64,000 nt of DNA from positions 431,564 to 495,563 of the forward strand of contig NZ_NJAI01000004.1 in assembly GCF_002632725.1 (NCBI RefSeq), given 5' to 3'. Shown piece after piece: positions 31,296 through 41,065 of the stretch (positions are counted from its first letter, which is position 1; each line of letters begins with the position of its first letter). A program made the position numbers and the translations under genes. The notes under the pieces were generated by a model. It had not been told where the DNA came from. It searched no databases and saw only the letters and a list, made by a program, of their open reading frames with translations. The DNA comes from Xenorhabdus hominickii. GTDB lineage: Bacteria > Pseudomonadota > Gammaproteobacteria > Enterobacterales > Enterobacteriaceae.

Positions 31296-31420
31296 GACGG
31301 CTTTTAAGTTCAGTATAAGAATCGAATATCTTAACACAGCATTAGTCATTTTGACGAACTACTGCTATACTGCGCGCCGATTTGTTTCCCGTTCTTTAAA
31401 ATCCTGGTGGAAGATACCCC

Positions 31421-32224
31421 ATGCATCCGATGCTAAACATCGCTATACGCGCAGCGCGTAAAGCCGGCAATTATATTGCCAAAAGTTACGAAACTCCTGA
31501 TGCTATTGAAGCGAGCCAAAAAGGCAGTAACGATTTCGTCACCAATGTTGATCGTGAAGCAGAAAAGCTGATCATTGACATTATCCGCAAATCTTATCCT
31601 AAGCATACACTGATCACTGAAGAAAGTGGTGAGCACTTAGGTGAAGAAGACGATTTCCAATGGGTTATCGATCCACTGGATGGCACCACCAACTTTATTA
31701 AACGTCTCCCCCATTTTGCAGTTTCCATTGCTGTGCGCATTAAAGGCCGTACTGAAGTTGCCGTGGTTTATGATCCAATGCGCAATGAGCTGTTTACTAC
31801 GGTTCGTGGTCAAGGTGCTCAATTGAACGGCTATCGTCTGCGTGGTGCCAATGCCCGTGGTCTGGATGGTACTGTCCTTGCAACAGGCTTCCCATTCAAA
31901 GCCAAGCAGCACACAACTCCTTACATGAATGTACTGGGTAAATTATTTGATCGCTGTGCAGACTTCCGTCGCACAGGATCTGCTGCACTGGATTTGGCTT
32001 ATGTTGCTGCTGGGCGTGTAGATGGTTACTTCGAGATTGGCCTGAAACCATGGGATTTCATGGGCGGTGAATTGCTGGTGCGTGAATCAGGCAACATCGT
32101 CACCGATTTTGTTGGTGGTCATAACTATATCAACTCTGGAAATATCGTAGCGGGTAACCCACGTATCGTTAAAGACATTCTGTCAGAAATACGTGAAGAA
32201 TTAACTGAAGCACTGAAACGTTAA
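31421..32224 (+). CDS. suhB: Inositol-1-monophosphatase family protein SuhB
   Basis: 267 residues. Mg-dependent phosphatase fold (WVIDPLDGTTNF and KPWDFMGGELL carry metal-binding residues). In E. coli SuhB also works in rRNA transcription antitermination with NusG and S10. Divergent from trmJ, with a strong terminator after it. Confidence 0.97.
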   Translation: MHPMLNIAIRAARKAGNYIAKSYETPDAIEASQKGSNDFVTNVDREAEKLIIDIIRKSYPKHTLITEESGEHLGEEDDFQWVIDPLDGTTNFIKRLPHFAVSIAVRIKGRTEVAVVYDPMRNELFTTVRGQGAQLNGYRLRGANARGLDGTVLATGFPFKAKQHTTPYMNVLGKLFDRCADFRRTGSAALDLAYVAAGRVDGYFEIGLKPWDFMGGELLVRESGNIVTDFVGGHNYINSGNIVAGNPRIVKDILSEIREELTEALKR

Positions 32225-32292
32225 TCTTTAAATAAAAATAATTTGAGCAATGTTTTTTGAGCAAGAATGCTTTTTTAAGCAAAAATGTTTCA

Positions 32293-32317
32293 GGGCACCT
32301 CCTGGGTGCCCTTTTTT
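32293..32317 (+). terminator. Intrinsic terminator after suhB
   Basis: GGGCACC (32293-32299) and GGTGCCC (32305-32311) around a 5-nt loop, followed by TTTTTTA. Confidence 0.9.
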
Positions 32318-32334
32318 ATTGCCATGATTTTTAA

Positions 32335-33570
32335 TCAGTGAACATGAGCTTCCACTTTCGGCCGCAGAAATAGTGCAGGTAATGCAACCAATGCCATAAT
32401 CCAAAAGATGCCGTTCCCCATACTTTCATACATGAAACCAGCAATTATGCTCATGACTGCTATACCGCCTCCCATCGCCAAAGCAGAATAAGTCGCCTGC
32501 AATCGGATGATTTCATTTTCTTTTCTGGCACCAATAAAACGCATCGCTGCCAAATGACAAACGGTAAAGGTACCGCAATGCAAAATTTGAATAAGAATTA
32601 GCGCTGCTAATTCAGTAGAGGTTCCCATTAACCCCCAGCGAATGACACCACAAATACCCGACAACAATAACAGATTACGCGCGCTCCAACGACGAAACAG
32701 TTGGTTACTGAAAGTAAAGACAACAACTTCTGCCACAACACCTAATGACCAAAGATAACCAATGGTTGATGAAGAATAACCCGCATTCTCCCAATAAATA
32801 GAACCGAAGCTGTAATAACCAGCATGTGCTGCCTGTAATAGCGTTACACACACTAAAAATTGCCATACAGGCTTTTCAGACAAAAGTTCTTTAAAAGAGA
32901 TCGTATTAGTATTTGCAACTTTGATTTTACCTACTGGCATAATCGAGGGTTTCAACATCATTCCCAGTAACATGACCGTAATGCTAAAAATCAAAAAGAC
33001 GAGAATGATATGGTGTGTTCCAAATAAATCACTGCCAATCCAACTATTCAGACTGTCAAATGACAAATTCCATCCAAAATTGAGACTGCTGATTGAGAAG
33101 CTTATTCCATCGGCAGACATTAATATGCCCGTTAGCGAAGAACTAATAATAAAAGCAATCGATCCCCAAACCCTGACTTTGCCATAATCAAACGTAAATT
33201 GTTTTTGCCATGTTCCAGCCAGTGCATCGGATAAAGGTACCAATGGTGAAAAAAATAAATTGAAACCTATCATGACTAAGAAAAGCCATGCCCAATGGCT
33301 ACCAAATACAAAACTGATAGCAAAAATCAATGTCAACAGGGAAAGAAGCCGCAACGCTTTAATTAATTTTGAAGGATCTTTTACCGTAGGAGAGATAATT
33401 AAACTGCCGATAAAACGGGAAACTAATCCTGCTCCAAGCAATATTCCTATCATTGAAGGTTCGATGCCTTCACCTTTCAACCAAACAGACCAAAAAGGTA
33501 AAAATATGCCAAAAGAGAAAAAATATGTGAAATAACCTAATCCTAACCAAAATGTTGATGGAACAACCAT
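32335..33570 (-). CDS. hcaT: HcaT-like major facilitator transporter
   Basis: Inner-membrane MFS protein of 411 residues with about 12 segments, closely resembling E. coli HcaT (putative 3-phenylpropionate permease; shared LGYFTYFFSFGIFLPFWSVW, FFSPLVPLSDALAGTWQKQF, LQILHCGTFTVCHLAAMR-like stretches). It is about 30 residues longer: residues about 150-180 (SADGISFSISSLNFGWNL and on) are an extra loop between segments 5 and 6. No hca catabolic genes are nearby, so the real substrate is unknown. The intervening E. coli genes (yfhR, csiE) are absent. Confidence 0.9.
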   Translation of the reverse strand: MVVPSTFWLGLGYFTYFFSFGIFLPFWSVWLKGEGIEPSMIGILLGAGLVSRFIGSLIISPTVKDPSKLIKALRLLSLLTLIFAISFVFGSHWAWLFLVMIGFNLFFSPLVPLSDALAGTWQKQFTFDYGKVRVWGSIAFIISSSLTGILMSADGISFSISSLNFGWNLSFDSLNSWIGSDLFGTHHIILVFLIFSITVMLLGMMLKPSIMPVGKIKVANTNTISFKELLSEKPVWQFLVCVTLLQAAHAGYYSFGSIYWENAGYSSSTIGYLWSLGVVAEVVVFTFSNQLFRRWSARNLLLLSGICGVIRWGLMGTSTELAALILIQILHCGTFTVCHLAAMRFIGARKENEIIRLQATYSALAMGGGIAVMSIIAGFMYESMGNGIFWIMALVALPALFLRPKVEAHVH

Positions 33571-33596
33571 CCAAATGCCCCCATTTTTTCAAATGC

Positions 33597-33633
33597 AAAA
33601 AAACCCGCTCAAAACTAACGTTATGAGTCGGGC
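33597..33633 (-). terminator. Intrinsic terminator after glyA
   Basis: On the minus strand CCCGACTCA pairs with TTGAGCGGG (one bulge), followed by a run of seven T. 70 bp after the glyA stop and just upstream of hcaT. Confidence 0.85.
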
Positions 33634-33702
33634 TTTAATATTATCGACAGAACTATTTGATGATACTGATCTCGATAGTTCTAATCGATATTTTGTTATA
33701 AT

Positions 33703-34956
33703 TTATGCGTAAACCGGATATCTTGCACAGATCGCCAATACTTTCTGTTTAACGCTTTCAATCGTCGCTTCATCATTGATGTTATCTAACACATCACAAA
33801 TCCAGCCAGCCAGTTCACGGGTTTCTGCATCTTGAAAACCACGACGCGTAATAGCTGGTGTTCCGATACGGATGCCAGAAGTAACAAATGGGCTACGAGG
33901 ATCGTTAGGTACGCTATTTTTGTTAACGGTAATATTGGCACGCCCTAATGCAGCATCAGCTTCTTTACCCGTAATGTCTTTATCCACCAGATCCAACAAA
34001 AACAGATGGTTTTCAGTTTCCCCGGAAACAACTTTATAACCGCGTTGCAGGAACACATCTACCATCACTTTTGCATTCTGAGCGACTTGCTGCTGATAGA
34101 TTTTAAATTCAGGCTCCATCGCTTCTTTCAGAGCAACAGCCTTACCCGCAATCACATGCATCAATGGGCCACCCTGACTGCCAGGGAAAACAGAAGAATT
34201 CAGTTTCTTATACAGTTCTTCATCGCCGCCTTTCGCCAGAATCAAGCCACCGCGTGGCCCCGCCAGTGTTTTGTGAGTCGTTGTTGTAACAACGTGTGCG
34301 TGAGGAACTGGATTTGGATAAACGCCCGCAGCAATCAAACCAGCGACGTGAGCCATATCAACAAACAGGTAAGCACCGATTTCATCGGCAATCTCACGCA
34401 TCCTTGCCCAATCAACAACACCCGAATAGGCAGAGAAACCACCGATAATCATTTTTGGCTTATGTTTTTGTGCCTGGGAACGGATATCGTCGTAATCAAT
34501 TTTACCGCTTTCATCAATGCCATAAGGCACGATGTTATAAAGTTTACCGGAGAAATTCACTGGAGAGCCGTGAGTCAGATGGCCCCCGTGAGCTAGATTC
34601 ATCCCTAAAACAGTATCGCCGGGGTTCAGCAGAGTCATGTACACCGCAGCATTTGCCTGAGAACCAGAATGTGGCTGGACGTTAGCATAATCTGCACCAA
34701 ACAGCTCTTTCGCACGGTCAATCGCGAGTTGTTCAACCACATCGACGTATTCACAACCGCCGTAGTAGCGTTTACCCGGATAGCCTTCCGCATACTTATT
34801 AGTGAGCTGAGACCCTTGAGCCTGCATAACTCTTGGGCTGGTGTAGTTTTCAGAAGCAATCAATTCAATGTGTTCTTCCTGACGACAGACTTCTTGTTCC
34901 ATCGCTTGCCACAGTTCGGGATCGTAATTCGCAATATTCATTTCACGCTTTAACAT
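33703..34956 (-). CDS. glyA: Serine hydroxymethyltransferase
   Basis: PLP enzyme that interconverts serine and glycine and supplies methylene-tetrahydrofolate. 417 residues, exactly the E. coli length; PLP Lys in [13 protein letters not shown] and substrate loop [11 protein letters not shown] PurR-box-like site lies 108 bp upstream, matching the known purine control of glyA. Divergent from hmp. Confidence 0.98.
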   Translation of the reverse strand: MLKREMNIANYDPELWQAMEQEVCRQEEHIELIASENYTSPRVMQAQGSQLTNKYAEGYPGKRYYGGCEYVDVVEQLAIDRAKELFGADYANVQPHSGSQANAAVYMTLLNPGDTVLGMNLAHGGHLTHGSPVNFSGKLYNIVPYGIDESGKIDYDDIRSQAQKHKPKMIIGGFSAYSGVVDWARMREIADEIGAYLFVDMAHVAGLIAAGVYPNPVPHAHVVTTTTHKTLAGPRGGLILAKGGDEELYKKLNSSVFPGSQGGPLMHVIAGKAVALKEAMEPEFKIYQQQVAQNAKVMVDVFLQRGYKVVSGETENHLFLLDLVDKDITGKEADAALGRANITVNKNSVPNDPRSPFVTSGIRIGTPAITRRGFQDAETRELAGWICDVLDNINDEATIESVKQKVLAICARYPVYA

Positions 34957-35063
34957 TTGGTTCTCCTGACTCAGCTACGTCTCTAAAAAATACCCATGAG
35001 GGCCAGAATGCCACACAGTGTAAACTCTTTTTATCAAATGAGATAGTCTTGACAAGCCATTTT

Positions 35064-35079
35064 ACGCAAACGATTGCTC
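35064..35079. promoter_or_regulatory. PurR operator-like site for glyA
   Basis: ACGCAAACGATTGCTC matches ACGCAAACGTTTGCGT at 13 of 16 positions, the differences being in the right half. Confidence 0.65.
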
Positions 35080-35250
35080 TCGCATTAACTGCGCAATGGA
35101 AGCTGAGTAATTGATTGTAGTGTTAGCGATTTTAGATTTATTAATGATATTTGTGATCTTAGTCGAGATCTGCCTAACTATAAATTCTGATTCTTTGATT
35201 TAAATCAAGATCATTCTCTTTTCTCAATTTAATGTATTCCCAAACACAAT

Positions 35251-35273
35251 AAGATGCATTTAAAATGCAACTT
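35251..35273. promoter_or_regulatory. NsrR operator upstream of hmp
   Basis: AAGATGCATTT-A-AAATGCAACTT is nearly a perfect match to the NsrR inverted-repeat consensus and lies 40 bp before the hmp ATG, so NO should derepress hmp. Confidence 0.85.
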
Positions 35274-35312
35274 ATAAAGTTCGGCATCATTTGAGAAATT
35301 CAGGAGTTATTC

Positions 35313-36503
35313 ATGCTAGATAATCAGGTTATTACAACCATAAAATCCACCATTCCACTCATTGTCTCTACAGGTCCAAAATTAACTGCGCATTTTTACG
35401 AGCGAATGTTTAAGCATAACCCTGAATTAAAAGATATTTTTAATATGAGTAATCAAATCAATGGTGATCAGCGTGAAGCGCTTTTCAATGCTCTTTGCGC
35501 TTATGCTGCCAATATCGATAATCTATCTGCCTTATTACCGGCTGTAGAAAAAATTGCTCATAAACACACTAGCCTCAACATTCAACCCGAACATTACCAA
35601 ATTGTGGGCACGCACTTACTGGCAACGATTGATGAAATGTTTCATCCTGGTGATGAAGTTCTCAGCGCTTGGGGGAAAGCTTACAATGTGCTGGCCGATG
35701 TCTTTATCAATCGGGAAGAAGAAATATATCAAAATGGTGAATTTCTAGAAGGCGGTTGGCGTGGGCTACGCCAGTTCCGGGTCAATCGGAAGCAGCAACA
35801 AAGTGATGTAATTACCAGCTTTGAATTTGTTCCCGTAGATGGTGGCAAGATAATGGACTATAAACCGGGGCAATATTTAGGAATTTATTTGGATGATCCG
35901 GCATTTGAAAACCGCGAAATTCGTCAATATTCACTGACCGCAGCCCCAAATGGCACCAGTTACCAAATTGCCATTAAACGTGAGTATCTGGGTAAAGTTT
36001 CAAACCACATGCACGATAACGTGCAAGAAGGAGATATCGTCATGCTGGCAGCGCCACGCGGTGATTTTTTCCTCGATACCTTGAATGATACGCCCGTTAC
36101 GCTGATCTCTGCTGGCGTTGGTTTGACCCCGATGATGAGTATGCTTCAACATCTGCATAGTCAGCATCATACCAGCCCGGTGAATTGGTTCCACGCTGCA
36201 GAACATGGCAGTTATCATGCCTTCGCAGACAAAGTCAATGAAGTATCCCGCTCCATGCCTAATTTGTATTCACAGGTTTGGTATCGCGAGCCAAGAGATG
36301 TAGACCAAAAAGGTACACATTACCAACACTCCGGACTTATGGATCTCTCTCTCGTAAAAGATTCGATAATGATTGAAGGGATGCAATTCTATTTCTGCGG
36401 ACCTGTGGCTTTCATGCAATATATTGCCAAACAGCTTCTGGAGATGGGAGTTGATGAACAGCACATCCATTATGAATGTTTTGGCCCACATAAAGTGATT
36501 TAA
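35313..36503 (+). CDS. hmp: Nitric oxide dioxygenase (flavohaemoprotein)
   Basis: Converts NO to nitrate using O2 and NAD(P)H. 396 residues: globin domain (1-140, proximal haem His in [10 protein letters not shown], about residue 85), FAD-binding domain ([12 protein letters not shown]) and NAD-binding domain ([23 protein letters not shown]). An NsrR site is directly upstream. It would defend against NO from insect immunity. AGGAG lies upstream of the ATG. Confidence 0.98.
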   Translation: MLDNQVITTIKSTIPLIVSTGPKLTAHFYERMFKHNPELKDIFNMSNQINGDQREALFNALCAYAANIDNLSALLPAVEKIAHKHTSLNIQPEHYQIVGTHLLATIDEMFHPGDEVLSAWGKAYNVLADVFINREEEIYQNGEFLEGGWRGLRQFRVNRKQQQSDVITSFEFVPVDGGKIMDYKPGQYLGIYLDDPAFENREIRQYSLTAAPNGTSYQIAIKREYLGKVSNHMHDNVQEGDIVMLAAPRGDFFLDTLNDTPVTLISAGVGLTPMMSMLQHLHSQHHTSPVNWFHAAEHGSYHAFADKVNEVSRSMPNLYSQVWYREPRDVDQKGTHYQHSGLMDLSLVKDSIMIEGMQFYFCGPVAFMQYIAKQLLEMGVDEQHIHYECFGPHKVI

Positions 36504-36540
36504 CAGTGTCAGTTGTATAGCGCCTGATAAAAAACTTAAT

Positions 36541-36621
36541 TGATAACAGTAACAAAGCCAGACCACCCTTGCATTTCATAACCATGCAAGGGTGGTCTGG
36601 CTACTCATATTTCTGTTATCA
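36541..36621. terminator. Nested palindrome between convergent hmp and glnB
   Basis: Inner perfect 18-bp stem (GCCAGACCACCCTTGCAT at 36557-36574 with its complement at 36584-36601, 9-nt loop) sits inside outer arms TGATAACAG (36541-36549) and CTGTTATCA (36613-36621). It probably ends transcription from both sides, although T-runs are modest. Confidence 0.65.
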
Positions 36622-36648
36622 GAAAAATGAAGGGGATCGACGTTTTGA

Positions 36649-36999
<351 letters not shown>

Positions 37000-37002
37000 T
37001 TA

Positions 37003-38625
37003 TTACCAGTTTTTACGCCCGAACCCGGAAGTAATCGGGTAGCGCCGGTCTTTACCAAAATCACGCTGCGTAATACGTGGGCCGATAGGTGCCTGACGGC
37101 GTTTATATTCATTGACATCAACCAACCGGATCACCTTGCGAACAATGGCTTCGTCAAAACCTTCAGCAACCAAGTCAGCCACTGATTTGTCTTTTTCAAC
37201 ATATCCCTCAAGAATAGCATCCAGCATGTCATACGGAGGTAAGCTGTCCTGATCCAGTTGATCCGGAGCCAATTCAGCAGACGGCGGACGATCAATCACA
37301 CGCTGAGGAATAGCAAGGGATACTGTATTACGGTATTTAGACAATGCAAATACCATAGTTTTAGGGACATCTTTCAAAGCATTAAAGCCCCCCGCCATAT
37401 CGCCATACAACGTCGAGTATCCTACGGCTGATTCACTCTTATTGCTGGTCGTCAACACTAAGCGGCGGCGCTTGTTGGACATCGCCATCAAAATGACCGC
37501 ACGGCAACGTGCCTGTAAATTCTCTTCTGTCGTATCTTTTTCTGTTCCTGCGAACATCGGTTCAAGTTGTGTCATAAACGCATCAAACATCGGTTCAATG
37601 GATACCACATCAAATTCAACACCCAGCAATTCCGCCTGTTCTCTGGCATCGTGGATACTCATTTCGGAAGTATAACGGAATGGCATCATGATCGCCTGTA
37701 CATGGTCTTTACCCAACGCGTCCACCGCAATCGCCAGTGTCAAACCTGAATCAATACCGCCAGATAAGCCAAGTAATATGCCTTTAAAGCCATTTTTCTG
37801 TACATAATCACGAACTGAAAGCACCAGTGCCTTGTAGATTTGCGCCAACGGCGACAATTGAGGAATAGGCTCCGCCATCAACTCAATATTCATATCATTG
37901 AAACGGCACTGCTCAATTTGTTCCTCAAAAGCAGCCATGCGATGAGTAATTTCACCATTTGCAGCAAATACTTTTGAACAACCATCGAATATAAGCTGAT
38001 CTTGCCCGCCAACCTGATTGAGATAGATGATGGGCAGTTGGGTACGCTGACAATGGGATTTAATTAATGCACTGCGAATATTTGGTTTTTCATGGTTATA
38101 AGGAGAAGCGTTAATCGACAGAATAATTTCGGCTCCGGCCTGTTTCAGAGTGTCAATGGGCGCATCAAACCACAAGTCTTCACATATTAATAAACCGAGA
38201 TTATACCCCTTAAATGGTATAACGCAGCTTTGGTCGCCTGCCTTGAAATAACGCTTTTCATCAAAGACGCCATAATTAGGCAATAATTGTTTGAAATAGC
38301 GGGCAACAACTTCACCTTGCCAAAACAAGGAAAGTGCATTGTAGAGCTTACCGTCCTGTTGCCACGGATGTCCTACCAGAATGCCGATCTGAGAACTGGC
38401 CTCTTGCAAACGTACTAACTGTTCACGGCAACGTAGCTGTAAGTCAGAACGGAACAAGAGATCTTCGGGAAAATAACCAGACAGTGCCAATTCAGAAAAC
38501 ATCACTAGATCAGCACCTTTTTCTTGCTGTTCTTTTACTGTCTGCAATATCCTTTCACAGTTTCCTTCGATGTCTCCCACCAGCCAATTTAACTGGGCAA
38601 GACCGATATTAAGAGTACGACTCAT
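37003..38625 (-). CDS. nadE: Glutamine-dependent NAD+ synthetase
   Basis: Two-domain enzyme: N-terminal nitrilase-type glutaminase (FSELALSGYFPEDLL, LLICEDLWFDAP) supplies ammonia to the C-terminal NAD synthase (SGGIDSGLTLAIA P-loop). 540 residues from ATG 38625 (MSRTLNIGLAQLNW); the in-frame start at 38655 is not conserved. E. coli K-12 uses a short NH3-dependent NadE elsewhere, so this long form upstream of glnB is a group trait. A 15-bp tandem repeat and a small palindromic repeat lie upstream. Confidence 0.96.
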   Translation of the reverse strand: MSRTLNIGLAQLNWLVGDIEGNCERILQTVKEQQEKGADLVMFSELALSGYFPEDLLFRSDLQLRCREQLVRLQEASSQIGILVGHPWQQDGKLYNALSLFWQGEVVARYFKQLLPNYGVFDEKRYFKAGDQSCVIPFKGYNLGLLICEDLWFDAPIDTLKQAGAEIILSINASPYNHEKPNIRSALIKSHCQRTQLPIIYLNQVGGQDQLIFDGCSKVFAANGEITHRMAAFEEQIEQCRFNDMNIELMAEPIPQLSPLAQIYKALVLSVRDYVQKNGFKGILLGLSGGIDSGLTLAIAVDALGKDHVQAIMMPFRYTSEMSIHDAREQAELLGVEFDVVSIEPMFDAFMTQLEPMFAGTEKDTTEENLQARCRAVILMAMSNKRRRLVLTTSNKSESAVGYSTLYGDMAGGFNALKDVPKTMVFALSKYRNTVSLAIPQRVIDRPPSAELAPDQLDQDSLPPYDMLDAILEGYVEKDKSVADLVAEGFDEAIVRKVIRLVDVNEYKRRQAPIGPRITQRDFGKDRRYPITSGFGRKNW

Positions 38626-38676
38626 AAAATGCGGCTCTCCTGGGCCATAATTCATCTTTCCGTCTTACTGGATCTC

Positions 38677-38736
38677 AATAAGACAAGCCTTAATAAGGCA
38701 AGCCTTAACAAAACAAGCTTTAGCAAGACAATTCAT
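38677..38736. repeat. Four imperfect 15-bp tandem repeats upstream of nadE
   Basis: AATAAGACAAGCCTT, AATAAGGCAAGCCTT, AACAAAACAAGCTTT and AGCAAGACAATTCAT follow each other without gaps. They lie in the leader of nadE. Confidence 0.8.
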
Positions 38737-38741
38737 TTATG

Positions 38742-38784
38742 TTCCCTTCATCTTTCAAGTTGCAACTTGAAATCTATTGGGTAT
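38742..38784. repeat. Minimal 43-bp copy of the TATACCC repeat
   Basis: CCCTTCATCTTTCAAGTTGC joined directly to GCAACTTGAAATC and ATTGGGTATC. Its core TTTCAAGTTGCAACTTGAAA (38753-38772) is a perfect 20-bp palindrome: the two arms of the family with the centre fully lost. Confidence 0.75.
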
Positions 38785-38829
38785 CTCCAATTTCTATTCA
38801 GTGTAAGAATTTCTGAAGTAGCAGGAAAG

Positions 38830-40167
38830 TTATTCCTTAAAATCATTAGCATCCAGCTCATGACGAGCCAGTAGTTTATAAAACTCGGTCCGGTTACGCC
38901 CTGCCATGCGGGCCGCATGCGTCACATTACCTTTGGTCATTTGCAGCAGTTTACGTAGGTAATTCAGTTCAAATTGCCCACGGGCTTCTACAAATGTCGG
39001 CAATGCCGTATTTTCTCCTTCCAACGCCTGCATAACCAAGGCATCACTAATGACTGGAGCCGTCGTCAGTGCCACACATTGTTCGATGACATTGACCAAT
39101 TGACGAACGTTACCCGGCCAGCTTGCTGCCATCAGGCATTTCATCGCATTGGTGGAAAAACTACGAACAAAAGGTTTATGGCGCTTGGCAGATTCACGCA
39201 ACAGATGATTTGCCAATAAAGGAATATCTTCCGCACGCTCATTCAGGGCAGGAATTTTCAGGTTAACGACATTCAAGCGGTAATAGAGGTCTTCACGAAA
39301 CTGACCACGCTGCATTGCTTTTGGCAAATCGCAGTGAGTTGCAGAAATAATTCTGACATTAATGTCTATATCACGGTTGCTTCCCAAGGGGCGCACCTTA
39401 CGCTCCTGCAACACTCTCAATAGCTTCACTTGCAGTGCTAACGGCATATCACCGATCTCATCAAGGAACAATGTTCCTCCCTGAGCCGCCAAAAATAGCC
39501 CTTCTCGGCTACTGACCGCCCCAGTAAATGCACCTTTGGCATGACCGAATAGTTCAGATTCGAGCAATTGTTCAGGTAAGGCTCCGCAGTTAATCGCGAT
39601 AAAAGGTTTTTTCGCCCGGGGACTGACCCGATGAATAGCTTGAGCCAACACTTCTTTACCGGTTCCACTCTGTCCATTAATCAGCACACTGACATCTGAT
39701 TGAGCGACCATCTTTGCTTGCTCTAATAAACGCAGCATCAGGGGGCTACGGGTGACAATTTGCTCACTCCATTGCCCATCTATAGCTGGTGTCGACAGTG
39801 CTAATGCATCACCAATAGCCTTATATAATGCATCGCGGTCCACAGGTTTGGTCAGGAAGCTAAATACACCTTGTTGCGTTGCAGCCACAGCATCGGGAAT
39901 AGAGCCATGCGCAGTCAGAATAATCACTGGCATACCAGGATGTTGTTTTTGGATTTCCGCAAACAGTGCCATACCATCCATTTCATCCATGCGTAAATCA
40001 CTGATCACTAGCTCTACTTTTTCTTTTGCCAGTATACGTAACGCTTCATGGCCACTCTCTGCGGTCGTGACTCGAAACCCTTCGCTGGTCAAACGCATTC
40101 CCAATAGTTTTAGTAAACCAGGGTCATCATCAACCAAAAGAAGATGGGCAGGGCTGCGCACTGTCAT
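38830..40167 (-). CDS. glrR: Sigma-54-dependent response regulator GlrR
   Basis: 445 residues: receiver domain (phospho-Asp in VISDLRMDEMDG, about residue 56), AAA+ sigma-54 activation domain (GQSGTGKEVLAQ Walker A, GAFTGA loop) and a Fis-type HTH at the C-terminus (GNVTHAARMAGRNRTEFYKLL). Phosphorylated by GlrK, it activates the glmY sRNA promoter. Three TGTC-N10-GACA sites and a sigma-54 promoter for that RNA are seen at 42913-43157. Confidence 0.97.
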   Translation of the reverse strand: MTVRSPAHLLLVDDDPGLLKLLGMRLTSEGFRVTTAESGHEALRILAKEKVELVISDLRMDEMDGMALFAEIQKQHPGMPVIILTAHGSIPDAVAATQQGVFSFLTKPVDRDALYKAIGDALALSTPAIDGQWSEQIVTRSPLMLRLLEQAKMVAQSDVSVLINGQSGTGKEVLAQAIHRVSPRAKKPFIAINCGALPEQLLESELFGHAKGAFTGAVSSREGLFLAAQGGTLFLDEIGDMPLALQVKLLRVLQERKVRPLGSNRDIDINVRIISATHCDLPKAMQRGQFREDLYYRLNVVNLKIPALNERAEDIPLLANHLLRESAKRHKPFVRSFSTNAMKCLMAASWPGNVRQLVNVIEQCVALTTAPVISDALVMQALEGENTALPTFVEARGQFELNYLRKLLQMTKGNVTHAARMAGRNRTEFYKLLARHELDANDFKE

Positions 40168-40169
40168 TG

Positions 40170-41060
40170 TTATTTGGCTCCTTTTTCTTCTGGGGAAGTC
40201 GCTTTTGTTTGTGTTTCCGGCTGCGTTGCCGATTTATCTTCCGGCTCTAATTGATTGGATAAAGTATCCCTTTTACGGGGTGAGCTATCTGTGCCATCCA
40301 CATTCCCTGTTTCACCGGAAGTGACAACATTGCTTTGATCTTGCTTGCGAGAGGAAAGTTGGCGTTCAATATCAGTTAGATTTTCTAATTTACGAGATAT
40401 TGAACGAAGTTCATTTTCTAAATGTGTTCGTGTTTCTTTCAAGCGGTCAATTTTGCTATCGCTATCAAACTGGAATCGCTGGAACCTCATTTTTTCTTCG
40501 GCAAGATTAATTTTCAGATATTGCTGCTCACGCCATAATTGTAATAATGGCCGCAAAACTACAGGAAATTGAACACCATACCGATTAAGATTTTCGACAA
40601 TTTTACGACGTTCAGCCAATGAAGGAGTGGATTTGTTAATCAGAATGCTCTGTTTGAATACTTGTTCCCAATCAGTCAAACTGAAACGTTTCGCTACTTC
40701 ACGAGCTTCCGACGGAGGCAGTCGATCGGTACAATCCATAAATCTCAGCCAATAAAGCCCGTTTTCCATTGCCGTTAATTTTGTTATATCCCAAATTGAG
40801 TCACAATTCTTAAGGCGATAATCCGTGACCTGATGCTCTGGCAGAATAGACTGCGCTATCGAAACTAAATTATCTGCCCCGGTAGTTTTAGCACACCCTA
40901 CCAGCAAATAAGGAACGAACAATAGCAACACAGCACGGAAACTCAGGGTTGAAACCCTTGCCATAATGGGCTGCTTAACAGCAGATTTTTTGATTGGTTT
41001 AGTCACAATATCTTGCTGTTTCATCTCCATCATAAAGTGGTAAGTAAACCTGTTATACAT
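40170..41060 (-). CDS. qseG: Outer-membrane lipoprotein QseG (YfhG)
   Basis: 296 residues, with lipobox LLVGC near residue 56, so the start is probably one of the downstream Mets (residues 10-13 or MARVSTLS near 33). It is then like E. coli QseG: IWDITK, YWLRFMDCTDRLPPSEAR, QLWREQQYLKINLAEEKMR, then a coiled coil ending NLTDIERQLSSRK. QseG interacts with and stimulates the kinase GlrK. The C-terminal tail is Ser/Thr/Pro-rich and longer than usual. It sits between glrK and glrR, 2 bp before glrR. Confidence 0.92.
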   Translation of the reverse strand: MYNRFTYHFMMEMKQQDIVTKPIKKSAVKQPIMARVSTLSFRAVLLLFVPYLLVGCAKTTGADNLVSIAQSILPEHQVTDYRLKNCDSIWDITKLTAMENGLYWLRFMDCTDRLPPSEAREVAKRFSLTDWEQVFKQSILINKSTPSLAERRKIVENLNRYGVQFPVVLRPLLQLWREQQYLKINLAEEKMRFQRFQFDSDSKIDRLKETRTHLENELRSISRKLENLTDIERQLSSRKQDQSNVVTSGETGNVDGTDSSPRKRDTLSNQLEPEDKSATQPETQTKATSPEEKGAK

Positions 41061-41065
41061 ATTAT

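Larger units (their letters stand above)
34957..35312. other. glyA-hmp divergent control region
   Basis: 356 bp without a gene. It contains a PurR-like box (35064-35079) on the glyA side and an NsrR-type site (35251-35273) on the hmp side; both promoters must lie here. Confidence 0.7.
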
